The notes: generated by a model from the letters alone, not told the origin. 64,000 nt of DNA from Serpens gallinarum (GCF_014836765.1 NZ_JACSQG010000003.1:124001-188000); one strand, 5' to 3'. Counted from the stretch's first letter, positions 8,554 through 18,530 are shown. A program made the numbers and translations.

Positions 8554-9657
8554 TCAGCGCGGCAGTGGGCTGTCAGGTCCGTCGCCGGGCGAATCCCTGA
8601 CCCATTGCCAGAACAACTGGTAACCGACCGCCAGTACCACCGGGCCGATGAACAGGCCGATGACGCCGTTACTGATCATGCCGCCCAAGGCGCCGATCAA
8701 CACCACCGGCATCGGTACATCGACCCCGCGACCGAGCAGCAGGGGCTTGAGCACGTTATCGGCTAGCCCGGCGATGAATACATAGACGGAAAAGACGATG
8801 ACCGCCGTGCTGGCGCCTTCGCTGCTGAAGACGTAAATAATCACCGGAATGGTGATCAGCGTAGCCGGCAGCTGCATGATCCCAAGCAGCAGGACCGCCA
8901 GGGCGAGCAGACCGGCACCGGGAATGCCCTTGACCACAAAGGCGACGCCGACCAGCAGCATCTGGATGAAGGCGATGCCCACCACCCCCTGTGCCACGGC
9001 CCGGATGGTGGCCGTGCACAACACGGTGAGTTGCGGACCCCTTCGCGGCCCTGAGAGGCGCGTGGCGATCTCCTTCGCACTGCGCGCGCCGCCCTCGCCA
9101 TAGGCCATGAAGATCCCCGCGATCATCAGGGAGGCGATGAACACCAACAGGGCCATGCCCATGTTGGTGAGCGTGCCCAGCAGCGTGATGGTGATCTCCC
9201 TGAGTTGTGGCCTGAACTGCTGCACCAAACCGGTCATGTCGGTGGCGGCCTGCAGCCAGAAAGCGTGCAGGGGTTTGCCCACCAGTGGCCAACTGGCCAC
9301 CGACTCGGCCGGCGGGCGAACATGAAGATCGCCACTTTTGACCATGACCAAGGCCTTCTCCACCGACTCGGCGATCGAGGTGCCCAGCAAGTAGAGCGGC
9401 ACCAGGAGGATGATGATGGCGATCAGGATGATCAGCGTCGCGATGCGGCCGTCACGCCCGCCCAGCCGGCCTTTGAGCCTGAGCCTTCGCTGCAAGGGAT
9501 ACAGCGTGATTGCCAGGATCATCGACCAGAGCATCAGGTTGAGGAACGGGTGGAAGATCTGGAAGCAGAACAGCACCAATACGGTGATCAGCCCGGCACG
9601 GATCAGCACATCGAGCAGGTCACGGGACGCCTGGGGGGAAGAGGGCGGGGGTAGCAT
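8554..9657 (-). CDS. AI-2E family transporter (PerM/YdiK-like)
   Basis: Inner-membrane protein of about 367 aa with seven to eight hydrophobic segments and the layout of the AI-2E exporter/PerM family, including the C-terminal pair of helices around GLADNVLKPLLLGRG and GALGGMISNGVIGLFIGP, which is the best family signature. I placed the start at the ATG on 9655-9657 because AAGGAGAG stands about eight bases before it; an ATG 27 bases further upstream in the same frame has no such site. It heads the leftward operon with the efflux pump genes. Members export varied small molecules, so the name does not prove autoinducer transport here. Confidence 0.88.
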   Translation of the reverse strand: MLPPPSSPQASRDLLDVLIRAGLITVLVLFCFQIFHPFLNLMLWSMILAITLYPLQRRLRLKGRLGGRDGRIATLIILIAIIILLVPLYLLGTSIAESVEKALVMVKSGDLHVRPPAESVASWPLVGKPLHAFWLQAATDMTGLVQQFRPQLREITITLLGTLTNMGMALLVFIASLMIAGIFMAYGEGGARSAKEIATRLSGPRRGPQLTVLCTATIRAVAQGVVGIAFIQMLLVGVAFVVKGIPGAGLLALAVLLLGIMQLPATLITIPVIIYVFSSEGASTAVIVFSVYVFIAGLADNVLKPLLLGRGVDVPMPVVLIGALGGMISNGVIGLFIGPVVLAVGYQLFWQWVRDSPGDGPDSPLPR

Positions 9658-9981
9658 CGAGTCTCTCCTTGCGGGTAGAAGCAATGATGGAGATTGGTAC
9701 GCCCAGCATAGTCAGTCGTCGCGTGGCGCAACGGCGCACAGGTGTTTTGGCGCGCCGCCCCCGATTGCCGCTCGTCAGGGTTTTTCGGCACTTGATGCAA
9801 TTTTGCTGTCTAGAAAATACCTGCCGGAAGGGACCTTCGGTGGCCGTGGGTGTAGTCGTTCGGTGGTTTCCCCAGTCTTTTTTCCTGTATTGCTGACATC
9901 GGAGCGTCAGACGTCGTTTAAGTACCTGCCCTGTGCCGGTGCTTGTCTGCAAGTCCATGACGTTGAGCAAGAGGCGGGACC
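9658..9981. promoter_or_regulatory. Divergent promoter region between the efflux and decarboxylase operons
   Basis: This 324-base gap separates the leftward AI-2E/efflux operon from the rightward decarboxylase genes and should hold both promoters. A T-rich run (CTTTTTTCCTG at about 9878) is the most AT-rich element, but I see no clean consensus promoter or operator. Confidence 0.45.
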
Positions 9982-12282
9982 ATGATCGGACGTACCAACA
10001 TTCAACTGAAGAAGCGTGTCCTGCTCGTCGACGATGACCTGGCCAACCCGACCAGCGCGCGAGGCCGGGTTCTCAGTGAACTGGTGGAGGAGTTCCACCA
10101 CCGCAATACCGACGTGATCAGCGCATCCTCCTACGAAGACGGCATGGCCTCGGTGGTGTCCGACGCCGCGCTGCATTGCATCTGCGTCGACTGGACGCTG
10201 GGCCGCAACGATACCGAGAGCCATACCGGGGCGTTGGAGTTGCTGCGCGCCATCCGCCAGCGCCACGAGCGGGTGCCGGTGTTTCTGATGGCCGATCGCG
10301 ACGCCAAGCGCAGTATCACGGTTGAAGCCATGGCGCTGGCCGACGAGTTCACCTGGATGCTCGAGGACACCGCGCCCTTCGTCGCCGGGCGGGTCGTTGC
10401 GGCGATCGAGCGCTACCTCGAACACCTGATGCCGCCCTTCACCGACGCACTGATCCGCTACACCCTGAAGGACGAGCACTCCTGGGCAGCGCCCGGCCAC
10501 CAGGGCGGTATCGCCTTCACCAAGTCGCCGGTCGGGCGGGTGTTCTTCGATTTCTTCGGCGAGAACCTGTTTCGCGCCGACAGCGGCATCGAGCGCGGCA
10601 ACCTGGGCTCGGTGCTCGACCACAGCGGCCCGGTCGGCGAGTCCGAGGCCTATGCGGCGCGAATCTTCGGTGCCCACCTCAGTTATGCGGTACTCAACGG
10701 CACCTCGGGCTCGAACCGGGCGATCTTCATGGCCTGCGTGGGCGAGAACCAGTTCGCCCTGTGCGACCGCAACTGCCACAAATCCATCGAGCAGGGCCTG
10801 GTGCTGTGCGGCGGCCTGCCGGTGTACATGACACCGACGCGCAATCGTTTCGGCATCATCGGCCCGCTGTTGCCGGAACAGTTCGACCCGCAGCGCATTG
10901 CCGCCGCCATCGCCAACCACCCGCTGCGTGCCCAGGCTCAGGGCGACAAGCCAGTCTATGCAGTGCTGACCAACTGCACCTACGACGGCATGTGCCTGAA
11001 TGCCGAACGTGCCGAAGCCCTGCTGGCGCAGAGCAGCGACCGCATCCACTTCGACGAGGCCTGGTACGGCTATGCGCGGTTCAATCCGATGTATCGCGGC
11101 CGCTTCGCCATGCGCGGCGATCCGCTCGAGCACCGCGCCGACGCGCCGACGGTGTTCGCCACCCACTCCACCCACAAGCTGCTGGCGGCGCTGTCGCAAT
11201 CCTCGTTCATCCATATCCGCAACGGCCGCAACCCGATCGAGCACAGCCGCTTCAACGAATCCTTCGTGATCCAGGCCAGCACGTCACCGCTGTACGCGAT
11301 GTTCGCTTCCAACGAGGTGGGCGCGGCGATGATGGACGGCAACGGCGGCTACAGCCTGACCCAGGATGCGATCCGCGAAGCGGTGGATTTCCGCCAGGCG
11401 CTGGCGCGCGTGCATCGCGAGTTCGCCAGCCGCGGCGACTGGTTTTTCCAGCCGTGGAATGCGCCCCAGGTCCGCGACAGGAACGGCACGCGGGTCGATT
11501 TCGTCGATGCCGATGCCGAGCAGCTGGCCACCGATCCCGCCTGCTGGGAACTGGAGCCGGATGCGCAATGGCACGGTTTCGCCGGTCTGGAAGAGGGCTG
11601 GTGCCTGCTCGACCCGATCAAGGTCGGCATCCTGGTGCCGGGCATGGGGGTCGACGGCACACTGGAGGCCGACGGCATTCCCGCGCCCGTTCTCGGCGCC
11701 TTCTTCTACCGCAACAACATCGTGCCCTCGCGCATCACCGATTTCATGGTGCTGTGCCTGTTCAGCATCGGCGTGACCAAGGGCAAGTGGGCCACGCTGA
11801 TCAACGTGATGCTGGCCTTCAAGCGCCACTACGACTGCAACCTGGCGTTGGAGCGAGTGTTGCCCGACCTGGTGGCCCGGCATCCCGTGCGCTACGGCGG
11901 CATGGGCCTGCGCGACCTGAGCCGCGAGATGTTCGAGCACATGCGCAGCAGCCGCATGGATGCCCTACAGGCCGAGGCCTTTGGCCAGTTGCCGCCGATC
12001 GAGATGACGCCGCGTGCCGCCTTCCAGGCGCTGCAGGCCGGCGACGCCGAGCTGTTGCCGCTGGCGCAGGCGGCCAACCGCGTCACGGGCGTCGGCGTGA
12101 TGCCCTATCCGCCGGGCATCCCGATTGTCATGCCGGGCGAGAACCTGGGTGCGCTGGACGGCCCTTGGATCCGCTACATCTTGGCCTTGCAGGACTGGGG
12201 CAATCGGTTTCCCGGATTCGAGAAGGAAGTGTCGGGGGCGGTGCACAAGGACGGCGACTACCACTTCTGGTGCCTGAAGTAA
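9982..12282 (+). CDS. adiA: AdiA-like basic amino-acid decarboxylase (probably arginine)
   Basis: PLP-dependent fold-III decarboxylase of 766 aa, matching the length of inducible arginine decarboxylase (about 755 aa). It carries an N-terminal receiver-like wing domain (KKRVLLVDDDL, residues 1-130), the large PLP domain, and a C-terminal domain. The PLP lysine is Lys399 in STHKLLAALSQ. Other AdiA-like signatures include DRNCHKSIEQGL, RNRFGIIGP, TNCTYDG and HFDEAWYGYARFNP, which by eye fit E. coli AdiA better than LdcC or SpeC. The reaction would be arginine to agmatine plus CO2, consuming a proton. The start has GAGG seven bases upstream. Substrate is inferred from resemblance only. Confidence 0.85.
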   Translation: MIGRTNIQLKKRVLLVDDDLANPTSARGRVLSELVEEFHHRNTDVISASSYEDGMASVVSDAALHCICVDWTLGRNDTESHTGALELLRAIRQRHERVPVFLMADRDAKRSITVEAMALADEFTWMLEDTAPFVAGRVVAAIERYLEHLMPPFTDALIRYTLKDEHSWAAPGHQGGIAFTKSPVGRVFFDFFGENLFRADSGIERGNLGSVLDHSGPVGESEAYAARIFGAHLSYAVLNGTSGSNRAIFMACVGENQFALCDRNCHKSIEQGLVLCGGLPVYMTPTRNRFGIIGPLLPEQFDPQRIAAAIANHPLRAQAQGDKPVYAVLTNCTYDGMCLNAERAEALLAQSSDRIHFDEAWYGYARFNPMYRGRFAMRGDPLEHRADAPTVFATHSTHKLLAALSQSSFIHIRNGRNPIEHSRFNESFVIQASTSPLYAMFASNEVGAAMMDGNGGYSLTQDAIREAVDFRQALARVHREFASRGDWFFQPWNAPQVRDRNGTRVDFVDADAEQLATDPACWELEPDAQWHGFAGLEEGWCLLDPIKVGILVPGMGVDGTLEADGIPAPVLGAFFYRNNIVPSRITDFMVLCLFSIGVTKGKWATLINVMLAFKRHYDCNLALERVLPDLVARHPVRYGGMGLRDLSREMFEHMRSSRMDALQAEAFGQLPPIEMTPRAAFQALQAGDAELLPLAQAANRVTGVGVMPYPPGIPIVMPGENLGALDGPWIRYILALQDWGNRFPGFEKEVSGAVHKDGDYHFWCLK

Positions 12283-12351
12283 GCCAACCGTAGCGACGTC
12301 GTAGCCCATCCCTGGCGAGCGGCGCAGCCCAACTTCCAAGAGGATTCATCC

Positions 12352-14643
12352 ATGAGTCACTCGCTTCCCCCCGCCCTGGCGCAGCGCTATCCGGTGCTGA
12401 TCGTGGCCGAGACCCAGGGCCATGAACACAGCGTGGTCTTCACCAGCGCCCAGGCGGTCATGCGGGCGCTGGATGACCACGATCTGCCGGTGGAACTGGT
12501 CGGCTCCCTGGACGACGCGGAAGTCGCCTTTCACGCCAATCCCGCTTACTGCTGCGTGATCCTTGGCTGGGGCCTGTGCGAACAGGACCTGGACCAGGCT
12601 CGACAGGTGATCCGCCTGATCCGCCGGCGCACCGCCCAGCTGCCCATCCTGCTGGGCATGACCCAGGCGCACCAGCACCGCGTGCCGCTGGCCTTCGTCG
12701 AGCACATCGACGGCTTCATCTGGCTGCCGGAAGACAGCCCCGACTTCATCGCCGGGCGCATCGCGGCGGCGGCCAAGCGTTACCTCGACACCATCCTGCC
12801 GCCCTTTTTCGGCGCTTTGGTCAACTTCGCCGACACCTGCGAATACTCCTGGCACACACCGGGCCATACCGGCGGCACCGCCTTCATGAAGACCGTCGTG
12901 GGGCGCAGTTTTCTCGACTTCTACGGCGAGCAGATGCTGCGCTCCGACCTCAGCGTGTCGGTTGGCGAACTGGGTTCGCTGAATGATCACTCGGGGCCGA
13001 TGGCCGAGGCGGAACGCTATGCGGCGCGGGTGTTCGGCGCCGACTACACGTTCTTCTCGGTGGGCGGCAGTTCGGCCAGCAACCAGATCATCCTGCACGC
13101 GTCGGTGACCGACGGCGATGCCGTGCTGGTCGACCGCAACTGCCACAAGTCGCTGAACTACGCGCTGAACCAGTCCGGCGCGGTGCCGCTGTACCTGCGC
13201 CCGCGGCGCAACGCGCGCGGCCTGATCGGCCCGGTGCCGCAGAGCGAGCTGACCCCCGAGGCGGTGGCGAAGAAGATCGCCGAAAGCCCGCTGGCGCGCG
13301 ACAAGCAGGCCCGCCCGGTACTGGCGGTGCTGACCAACTCGACCTATGACGGCCTCTGCTACAACGTGCAGACCACCACCCGCGAACTGAGCCAGACGGT
13401 CGACCGTATCCATTACGACGAGGCCTGGTACGCCTACGCGCGTTTCAATGCGCTGTACGAGGGGCGTTACGGCATGCACCGTGGCGAGCGGCACGCCGAC
13501 GACGCCACGGTGACCGTCACCCATTCCACCCACAAGTTGCTCGCCGCGCTGTCGCAGGCCTCGATGATCCATATCCGTTCGGGCAAGGTGCCGGTCAAGC
13601 CGGCCCTGTTCAACGAAGCCTTCATGATGCACACCTCGACCTCGCCGCAGTACAGCATCATCGCCTCCACCGACGTCTCGGCGAAGATGATGGACGACGC
13701 CGGCGAATACCTCACCGACGAGTCCATCGGCGAAGCCATTGCCTTCCGCCAGGCCATGGCGCGGCTGGGCAATGAAATGCGCCTGCGCGATGCCCAGGAC
13801 TGGTGGTTCGGCGTGTGGCAGCCGGACGAGGTGGAGGGGGTGCCGTTCGCCGACCTCGATCCGCGCGTGCTGCGGCATGCCGAGACCTGGTTGCTCAGGC
13901 CCGGGGCCAAATGGCACGGCTTTGGCGACCTCGGGGCGGACTATTGCATGCTCGACCCGATCAAGGTGACCGTCTTGACACCGGGGCAGAGCCTGGAGGG
14001 CGACATGCAGGACAGCGGCATTCCGGCGCCGCTGGTGTCCTCCTTCCTCTCCAGTCGCGGCATCGTGGTCGAGAAGACCGAGCCGTATTCCATTCTGGTG
14101 TTGTTCAGTGTTGGCATAACCCGCGGCAAGTGGGGCTCGCTGGTCGCCGGGCTGATGGAGTTCAAGCGCTATTACGACGCCAACGCTTCGTTGGAACAGG
14201 TCATGCCTGACCTGGTGGCCAGTCATGCCGAGCGCTATGCCGGCATGGGCCTGCGCGACCTGGCCGAGGCGATGCACCAGGACATGCTGGACTCGAACCT
14301 GCTGCACAACATGGATGCGGCCTTCAGCCTGCTGCCCGATCCGGTGTCTTCGCCGCGCGATACCTATGCGCGGCTGGTGAAGGGCGAGATCGAGCAGATC
14401 GCCGTGCGCGACATGCTTGACCGTACCGTCGCCGTGCAGATCGTGCCCTATCCGCCGGGCATCCCGCTGATGATGCCGGGCGAAAAGGCCGGCGCCGACA
14501 AGCGCGCCATCATCGACTACCTGCTGGCCATGGAACTGTTCGACAGCCATTTCCCGGGTTTCGGGCATGACAACCATGGCGTGGAAGCCGAGCACGACGA
14601 CCAGGGACAACTGACTTACAGGGTGTATGTAGTCCAGCAATAA
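12352..14643 (+). CDS. ldcA: LdcA-like lysine/arginine decarboxylase
   Basis: Second fold-III PLP decarboxylase, 763 aa, 69 bases after the first and with an AAGAGGA ribosome binding site. The PLP lysine is Lys395 in THSTHKLLAALSQ. It differs from its neighbour in ways that recall pseudomonad LdcA (lysine decarboxylase): YSWHTPGH, LRSDLSVSV, TNSTYDGLCYN, DEAWYAYARF, FNEAFMMHTSTSPQY and DWWFGVWQP. The likely reaction is lysine to cadaverine, with arginine or ornithine as alternatives. An N-terminal wing domain (residues 1-130) is present but lacks the acidic cluster seen in the upstream protein. It is probably cotranscribed with the PotE-like antiporter gene 79 bases downstream. Confidence 0.83.
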   Translation: MSHSLPPALAQRYPVLIVAETQGHEHSVVFTSAQAVMRALDDHDLPVELVGSLDDAEVAFHANPAYCCVILGWGLCEQDLDQARQVIRLIRRRTAQLPILLGMTQAHQHRVPLAFVEHIDGFIWLPEDSPDFIAGRIAAAAKRYLDTILPPFFGALVNFADTCEYSWHTPGHTGGTAFMKTVVGRSFLDFYGEQMLRSDLSVSVGELGSLNDHSGPMAEAERYAARVFGADYTFFSVGGSSASNQIILHASVTDGDAVLVDRNCHKSLNYALNQSGAVPLYLRPRRNARGLIGPVPQSELTPEAVAKKIAESPLARDKQARPVLAVLTNSTYDGLCYNVQTTTRELSQTVDRIHYDEAWYAYARFNALYEGRYGMHRGERHADDATVTVTHSTHKLLAALSQASMIHIRSGKVPVKPALFNEAFMMHTSTSPQYSIIASTDVSAKMMDDAGEYLTDESIGEAIAFRQAMARLGNEMRLRDAQDWWFGVWQPDEVEGVPFADLDPRVLRHAETWLLRPGAKWHGFGDLGADYCMLDPIKVTVLTPGQSLEGDMQDSGIPAPLVSSFLSSRGIVVEKTEPYSILVLFSVGITRGKWGSLVAGLMEFKRYYDANASLEQVMPDLVASHAERYAGMGLRDLAEAMHQDMLDSNLLHNMDAAFSLLPDPVSSPRDTYARLVKGEIEQIAVRDMLDRTVAVQIVPYPPGIPLMMPGEKAGADKRAIIDYLLAMELFDSHFPGFGHDNHGVEAEHDDQGQLTYRVYVVQQ

Positions 14644-14722
14644 CGCCTGGCTCCCTCGGGTCCGGGGCGCCTTGCTTCCGGGTACAGGGCCGCCACTTTG
14701 CAGACAGCGCAAGGAGTCTTGT

Positions 14723-16057
14723 ATGGCTGAGTCAAGCAAGAAGATGGGCCTGGTGGGCCTGACGACCCTGGTGGCGGTCAACATGATGGGTTCGGGCATC
14801 ATCATGCTGCCCTCCAACATGGCGCAACTGGGGGCTGTCTCGCTGCTGTCATGGATCGTCACGGCGATTGGCTCCATGGCGATTGCGTACTGTTTTGCCC
14901 AGTGTGGCCTGCTGTGTAACCGCTCGGGCGGTATGTCCGCCTACAGTGAGGAGGCGCACGGCAAGTCGGCGTTTTTCCTCTGCTCCTTCCTTTATTTTCT
15001 ATCGCTGGCGATTGGCAACGTGGCCATTGGCATTTCCGCGGTGGGCTATATGTCGTCGTTCGTGCCCTGGCTGAGCAGTGGCGCCATCCCGCTGGTCATC
15101 GGCACGATTGGCCTGCTGTGGATCACTACGTTCGCCAACTTCGGCGGCCCGAACATCACCGGCAAGATCGGCACCGTCACCGTCTGGGGCGTGATCATCC
15201 CGGTGGCCGGTCTTAGCCTGATCGGCTGGTTCTGGTTCGAGCCGGAGGTGTTCGCCGCCGCCTGGAACCCGAACAACATCGCTGTCAGCGATGCCATCAC
15301 GCAGAGTATCCCGCTGACCCTGTGGGCGTTTCTCGGCATGGAGTCGGCCGCGCAGAGCTCCGACGCCGTGGAGAACCCCAAGCGCAACGTGCCGCTCGCC
15401 TGCCTGTTTGGCACCCTGGGCGCGGCGGTGGTGTACGTGTTGTCGACCACGGTGATCCAGGGCATCGTGCCGAACGCCGAGCTGGCCAACTCCTCCGCGC
15501 CGTTCGCCTACGTCTATGCGCAGATGTTCAATCCCACCGTCGGCAATATCATCATGGCGCTGGCGGTGATGGCCTGCATCGGTTCGCTGCTGGGCTGGCA
15601 GTTCACCCTGGCGCAGACGGCCAAGATGACTGCGGACCAGGGCCTGTTCCCTAAACTGTTCTCCAAGGTCACCGCGGCGAACGCGCCGATCATCGGCATG
15701 ATCGTCTGTGGCGTCTTGCAGACCCTGCTGGCGCTGTCGACCATCTCGCCCAACGCCAGCGAGCAGTTCGGCAAGTTGGTCAGCCTGGCGGCGGTGACCA
15801 ACCTCATCCCCTATGTGACCGCGCTCACCAGCTTGCTGGTGATGATGCACAAGGCCGATGTGAGCGGGTCGGTGTACAGCCGCAACGTAGTGGTTCTGTT
15901 GATTGCGATGGCCTACTCGTTCTACGCGATCTATGCCTCCGGCAAGGATGCCGTGTTCGGCGCCACCATCGTGCTGGCGGTCGGTTACCTGCTCTACGGT
16001 TTCATGGCCAAGAAATTTGTCACTGAGCGGCCTGTCGTCGCCGTCGCCGGGAGCTAG
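14723..16057 (+). CDS. potE: PotE-like amino acid/polyamine antiporter
   Basis: APC-superfamily transporter of 444 aa with twelve predicted membrane segments. The sequence resembles E. coli PotE (putrescine/ornithine exchanger) along its whole length: VNMMGSGIIMLP in helix 1, ITVWGVIIPV-like TVTVWGVIIPVAGL, TLWAFLGMESA in helix 6 and SLLGWQFTLAQ. It would import the amino acid and export the amine made by the decarboxylases upstream, which exports acid equivalents. The ATG at 14723 is preceded by AAGGAG; a frame extension to 14672 has no ribosome binding site. Whether it exchanges ornithine, lysine or arginine cannot be told from sequence. Confidence 0.88.
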   Translation: MAESSKKMGLVGLTTLVAVNMMGSGIIMLPSNMAQLGAVSLLSWIVTAIGSMAIAYCFAQCGLLCNRSGGMSAYSEEAHGKSAFFLCSFLYFLSLAIGNVAIGISAVGYMSSFVPWLSSGAIPLVIGTIGLLWITTFANFGGPNITGKIGTVTVWGVIIPVAGLSLIGWFWFEPEVFAAAWNPNNIAVSDAITQSIPLTLWAFLGMESAAQSSDAVENPKRNVPLACLFGTLGAAVVYVLSTTVIQGIVPNAELANSSAPFAYVYAQMFNPTVGNIIMALAVMACIGSLLGWQFTLAQTAKMTADQGLFPKLFSKVTAANAPIIGMIVCGVLQTLLALSTISPNASEQFGKLVSLAAVTNLIPYVTALTSLLVMMHKADVSGSVYSRNVVVLLIAMAYSFYAIYASGKDAVFGATIVLAVGYLLYGFMAKKFVTERPVVAVAGS

Positions 16058-16103
16058 GCATGGTCTTACCGATTGCCACGACATCTGAATGTAGGGACTG
16101 GAG

Positions 16104-17009
16104 ATGAACATGAAGCCACACAACACCGTCAGTCTGCTGTTCGCCGGCCTGTTCGCCCTGCTGCCGATGCTGGCCGGCGCCAATACGCTCGAGCGCGTGC
16201 GCATGAGCAACACCTTTACCCTGGGCTATCTTCCCGACCTCGCGCCGTTCAGCAGCGAGGAAGGCGGCAAGGTCGGCGGCTATGCCATCGACCTGTGCCT
16301 GAAGATCGCCGAGAGGGTCAAGGAAGGACTGGGCTTGAGCGATATGCAGGTGCGCTATCAGGCCGTCAGCCCCGATCAGGCCGTCGGCGCCATCCAGTCC
16401 GGCGAGATCGACATCTTCTGCACCCCGACGCCGGAAACCCTGGAGCGCCGCGCGTCGGTGAGCTACTCGCGGCCGGTGTACACCGCCGGCCTTTCCGTTG
16501 TGGTGCGCAAGGACGCCGCCCCAACGCTGGTCAGGGTGCTCAGTGGCGAAGCGGTGCACACCGGCCCGACCTGGCGCGCCACCATCAACCAGGGGCTGGC
16601 CAACCACACCTATGCCACAGTCGAAGGGGGCATCACCGAAGACATGATTCGCGACCGGATGCGCAAGCTCGGCGTGATCGCCACCCTGGTCACGGTCGAC
16701 AGTCACGAGCAGGGCATGCGGCTGGTCGCCGAGCGCAAGGCCGATGCGTTCTTCGCCGAGCGCATGCTGCTGCAGAACGGGCTGCAGAAGGACGCGTTCG
16801 CCGAGCAGATGAGGGTGCTCGACACCCTCTTCGCTTACGCTCCGGTGGCCATGGCCCTGGAGCGCGGCGATGAGGACTTCCGGCTGCTGGTGGATACCGT
16901 GATCAGCGAGCTGTACCGCTCGGGCGAAATAGAACAGTTGCACCGCAAGCACCTGGGTGAGCTTCGTGAGGGTGCGCAGCTGCTGTTTCCTATCTATGCA
17001 CTGCCCTAG
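16104..17009 (+). CDS. Orphan amino-acid solute-binding protein (SBP_bac_3)
   Basis: Periplasmic binding protein of 301 aa. A signal peptide (about residues 1-26, ending LAGA-N) is followed by a two-lobed family-3 binding fold: strand TFTLGYLPDLAPFS, VGGYAIDLCLKIAERV, and the hinge-like SGEIDIFCTPTPETLERR. The family binds polar amino acids for ABC import or serves as a sensor input. No permease or ATPase gene is nearby. It lies 46 bases after the antiporter and is probably in the same operon, so a basic amino acid is the natural guess. A second ATG six bases in (16110) fits the GGAG site equally well. Confidence 0.85.
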   Translation: MNMKPHNTVSLLFAGLFALLPMLAGANTLERVRMSNTFTLGYLPDLAPFSSEEGGKVGGYAIDLCLKIAERVKEGLGLSDMQVRYQAVSPDQAVGAIQSGEIDIFCTPTPETLERRASVSYSRPVYTAGLSVVVRKDAAPTLVRVLSGEAVHTGPTWRATINQGLANHTYATVEGGITEDMIRDRMRKLGVIATLVTVDSHEQGMRLVAERKADAFFAERMLLQNGLQKDAFAEQMRVLDTLFAYAPVAMALERGDEDFRLLVDTVISELYRSGEIEQLHRKHLGELREGAQLLFPIYALP

Positions 17010-17084
17010 ATGGGACACAGACCCATCCTCAGTGACTCATTCGCCTGGCGCCACTGATCAATCCATCAAGACAGGAGCAACACC

Positions 17085-17753
17085 ATGAAGCGTTCCCACA
17101 TCGCCATCACCGGGCTGTTGTTTTCCGCGCTGGTGCTCGGAGGTTGTGCCTCGAAGGACATCACTCAGCCGGAACAGTATTCCGGCTTCCTATCGGATTA
17201 CTCGCAGCTGCAACCGGCCACGTCCCCGACTGGCCAGCCGGTGATGCGCTGGATGGAGCCGGGGGTCAAGCTGGACAACTACCGGTACATGCAGGTGCGC
17301 TCGATCGACTTCTATCCCGAACCGAGTCCGACCGAGCAGATCAGCAGTTCGACTCTGACCGAGCTGGAGACGTATGCCCGTCAGCAAATCAAAACGGCCA
17401 TGAGCCGGCGCTTCCAGTTGCTTGAGCCGGGAGCGCAGCCCCGTCCGAACACCCTGATCCTGCGTGCGGCCATCACTGGCGTGGACGCCGAGGCCGAAGG
17501 GCTCAAGCCCTACGAGGTGATCCCGATCGCGTTTGTGGTCGCCGCCACGACGACGGCCACCGGCGCTCGCGACCGTACAACGGAATTGTTCATCGAGGCC
17601 GAGCTGCTCGATGCGAGTACCGGCAAGCCGGTGATGCAAATCGTGCGCAAGGGTTTCGGCGAGGAGCTGGAAAATCGCGAGGAACAGGTCACCATGGCCA
17701 CGCTCAAGGGCGTGATCGACGGCATCGTGCGCGATATTGATCGCTTCGAGTAG
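17085..17753 (+). CDS. DUF3313 family lipoprotein
   Basis: Lipoprotein of 222 aa with signal peptide and lipobox LGGC (Cys at about residue 21), AGGAG seven bases before the ATG. The body matches the DUF3313 family: GFLSDYSQL soon after the Cys, then a region of beta strands and a C-terminal helix that ends near VIDGIVRDIDRF. Function of the family is unknown; the protein should face the periplasm from either membrane. It follows the solute-binding gene by 75 bases in the same direction. It is the last gene before the duplicated segment begins. Confidence 0.85.
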   Translation: MKRSHIAITGLLFSALVLGGCASKDITQPEQYSGFLSDYSQLQPATSPTGQPVMRWMEPGVKLDNYRYMQVRSIDFYPEPSPTEQISSSTLTELETYARQQIKTAMSRRFQLLEPGAQPRPNTLILRAAITGVDAEAEGLKPYEVIPIAFVVAATTTATGARDRTTELFIEAELLDASTGKPVMQIVRKGFGEELENREEQVTMATLKGVIDGIVRDIDRFE

Positions 17754-17852
17754 GGCGGCAGGGCAGCGGCGACGGACCCACCTGGCGTGGTTAATACCGC
17801 GCCGGGCAAGCCAACTCGAATAGCCATCCGTGGCGACTCAGCCAGTGGTTTG

Positions 17853-18530
17853 TCAGCCACCCAGGGCGATGGTTGCGAAGACCAGGGCCACGCCCAACAG
17901 GGTAAAGATCAGTGCGGTGATAACGGGGTGGAGGGCGCTGGCAAAGCGACCGTAACCCAGGCCAATGATAAACAGCATGAGCAGGGCGACCGCATTGGAG
18001 GCGCGTAGCGCGTGCAGGGGCTCGTCGAACAGCACAAAGGGCACTATCACGGGAAGGGTGGCAAAGACCACGGCCAGGAATACCGCGAAGGCTTGCAAGA
18101 AGTCGTGAAGGCCCAGGCTCGGCCTGGTCTGCGTGATGCGCACCTCCAGCACGCGCTGGTGCAGTGTTTGCACGTCCTCGACATGCATCACCTCGGCAAC
18201 CAGAATCGGCATGGCATCAGCCAACAATGCAAAGGCCTGGGGAGAGCCAAGCGGTAGTGTCTGCAACTGCTGCATCAGGCGCAAGGTATGGCTACGTTCG
18301 GCGAGACGATTAAGCACCAGCATGCAAGCGTCCACCATGCCCCAGGCCAGGTTGCAGCCCAGACTGGCGATCAGCAGTTCGCGTACCGAGCTTTCCCCGG
18401 CGTTGGCGACGCTGAAGGTGCCGGTAAAGGTCAGCACCATCAGCAAGCCAAACAGGATTTCCGACAACCTGGATACCGGATCGAGCACACGTTGCGTTGC
18501 AGGCTTGGTGTCAGTCTCGTTGATCGCCAT
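17853..18530 (-). CDS. VIT1/CCC1-like membrane protein, copy A
   Basis: Membrane protein of about 225 aa with two N-terminal helices (SEILFGLLMVLTFTGTFS and LIASLGCNLAWGMVDACML), a soluble middle of about 90 residues, and three C-terminal helices. This 2+3 layout and the opening motif fit the VIT1/CCC1-like family, whose studied members move iron or manganese, but metal transport is not shown here and the assignment is moderate. I chose the ATG at 18530 because it aligns with the start of copy B (both begin MAINET); a GTG at 18548 is possible. It is transcribed away from the lipoprotein gene across a 252-base shared promoter region. Confidence 0.72.
   Translation of the reverse strand: MAINETDTKPATQRVLDPVSRLSEILFGLLMVLTFTGTFSVANAGESSVRELLIASLGCNLAWGMVDACMLVLNRLAERSHTLRLMQQLQTLPLGSPQAFALLADAMPILVAEVMHVEDVQTLHQRVLEVRITQTRPSLGLHDFLQAFAVFLAVVFATLPVIVPFVLFDEPLHALRASNAVALLMLFIIGLGYGRFASALHPVITALIFTLLGVALVFATIALGG

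Noticed and set aside
12346-14877. An 843-codon open frame antisense to the LdcA-like gene
   Set aside because: It mirrors the codon structure of a high-GC gene on the other strand; its translation is rich in His, Arg, Gly, Gln and Val with no domain, while the forward protein has all decarboxylase motifs.
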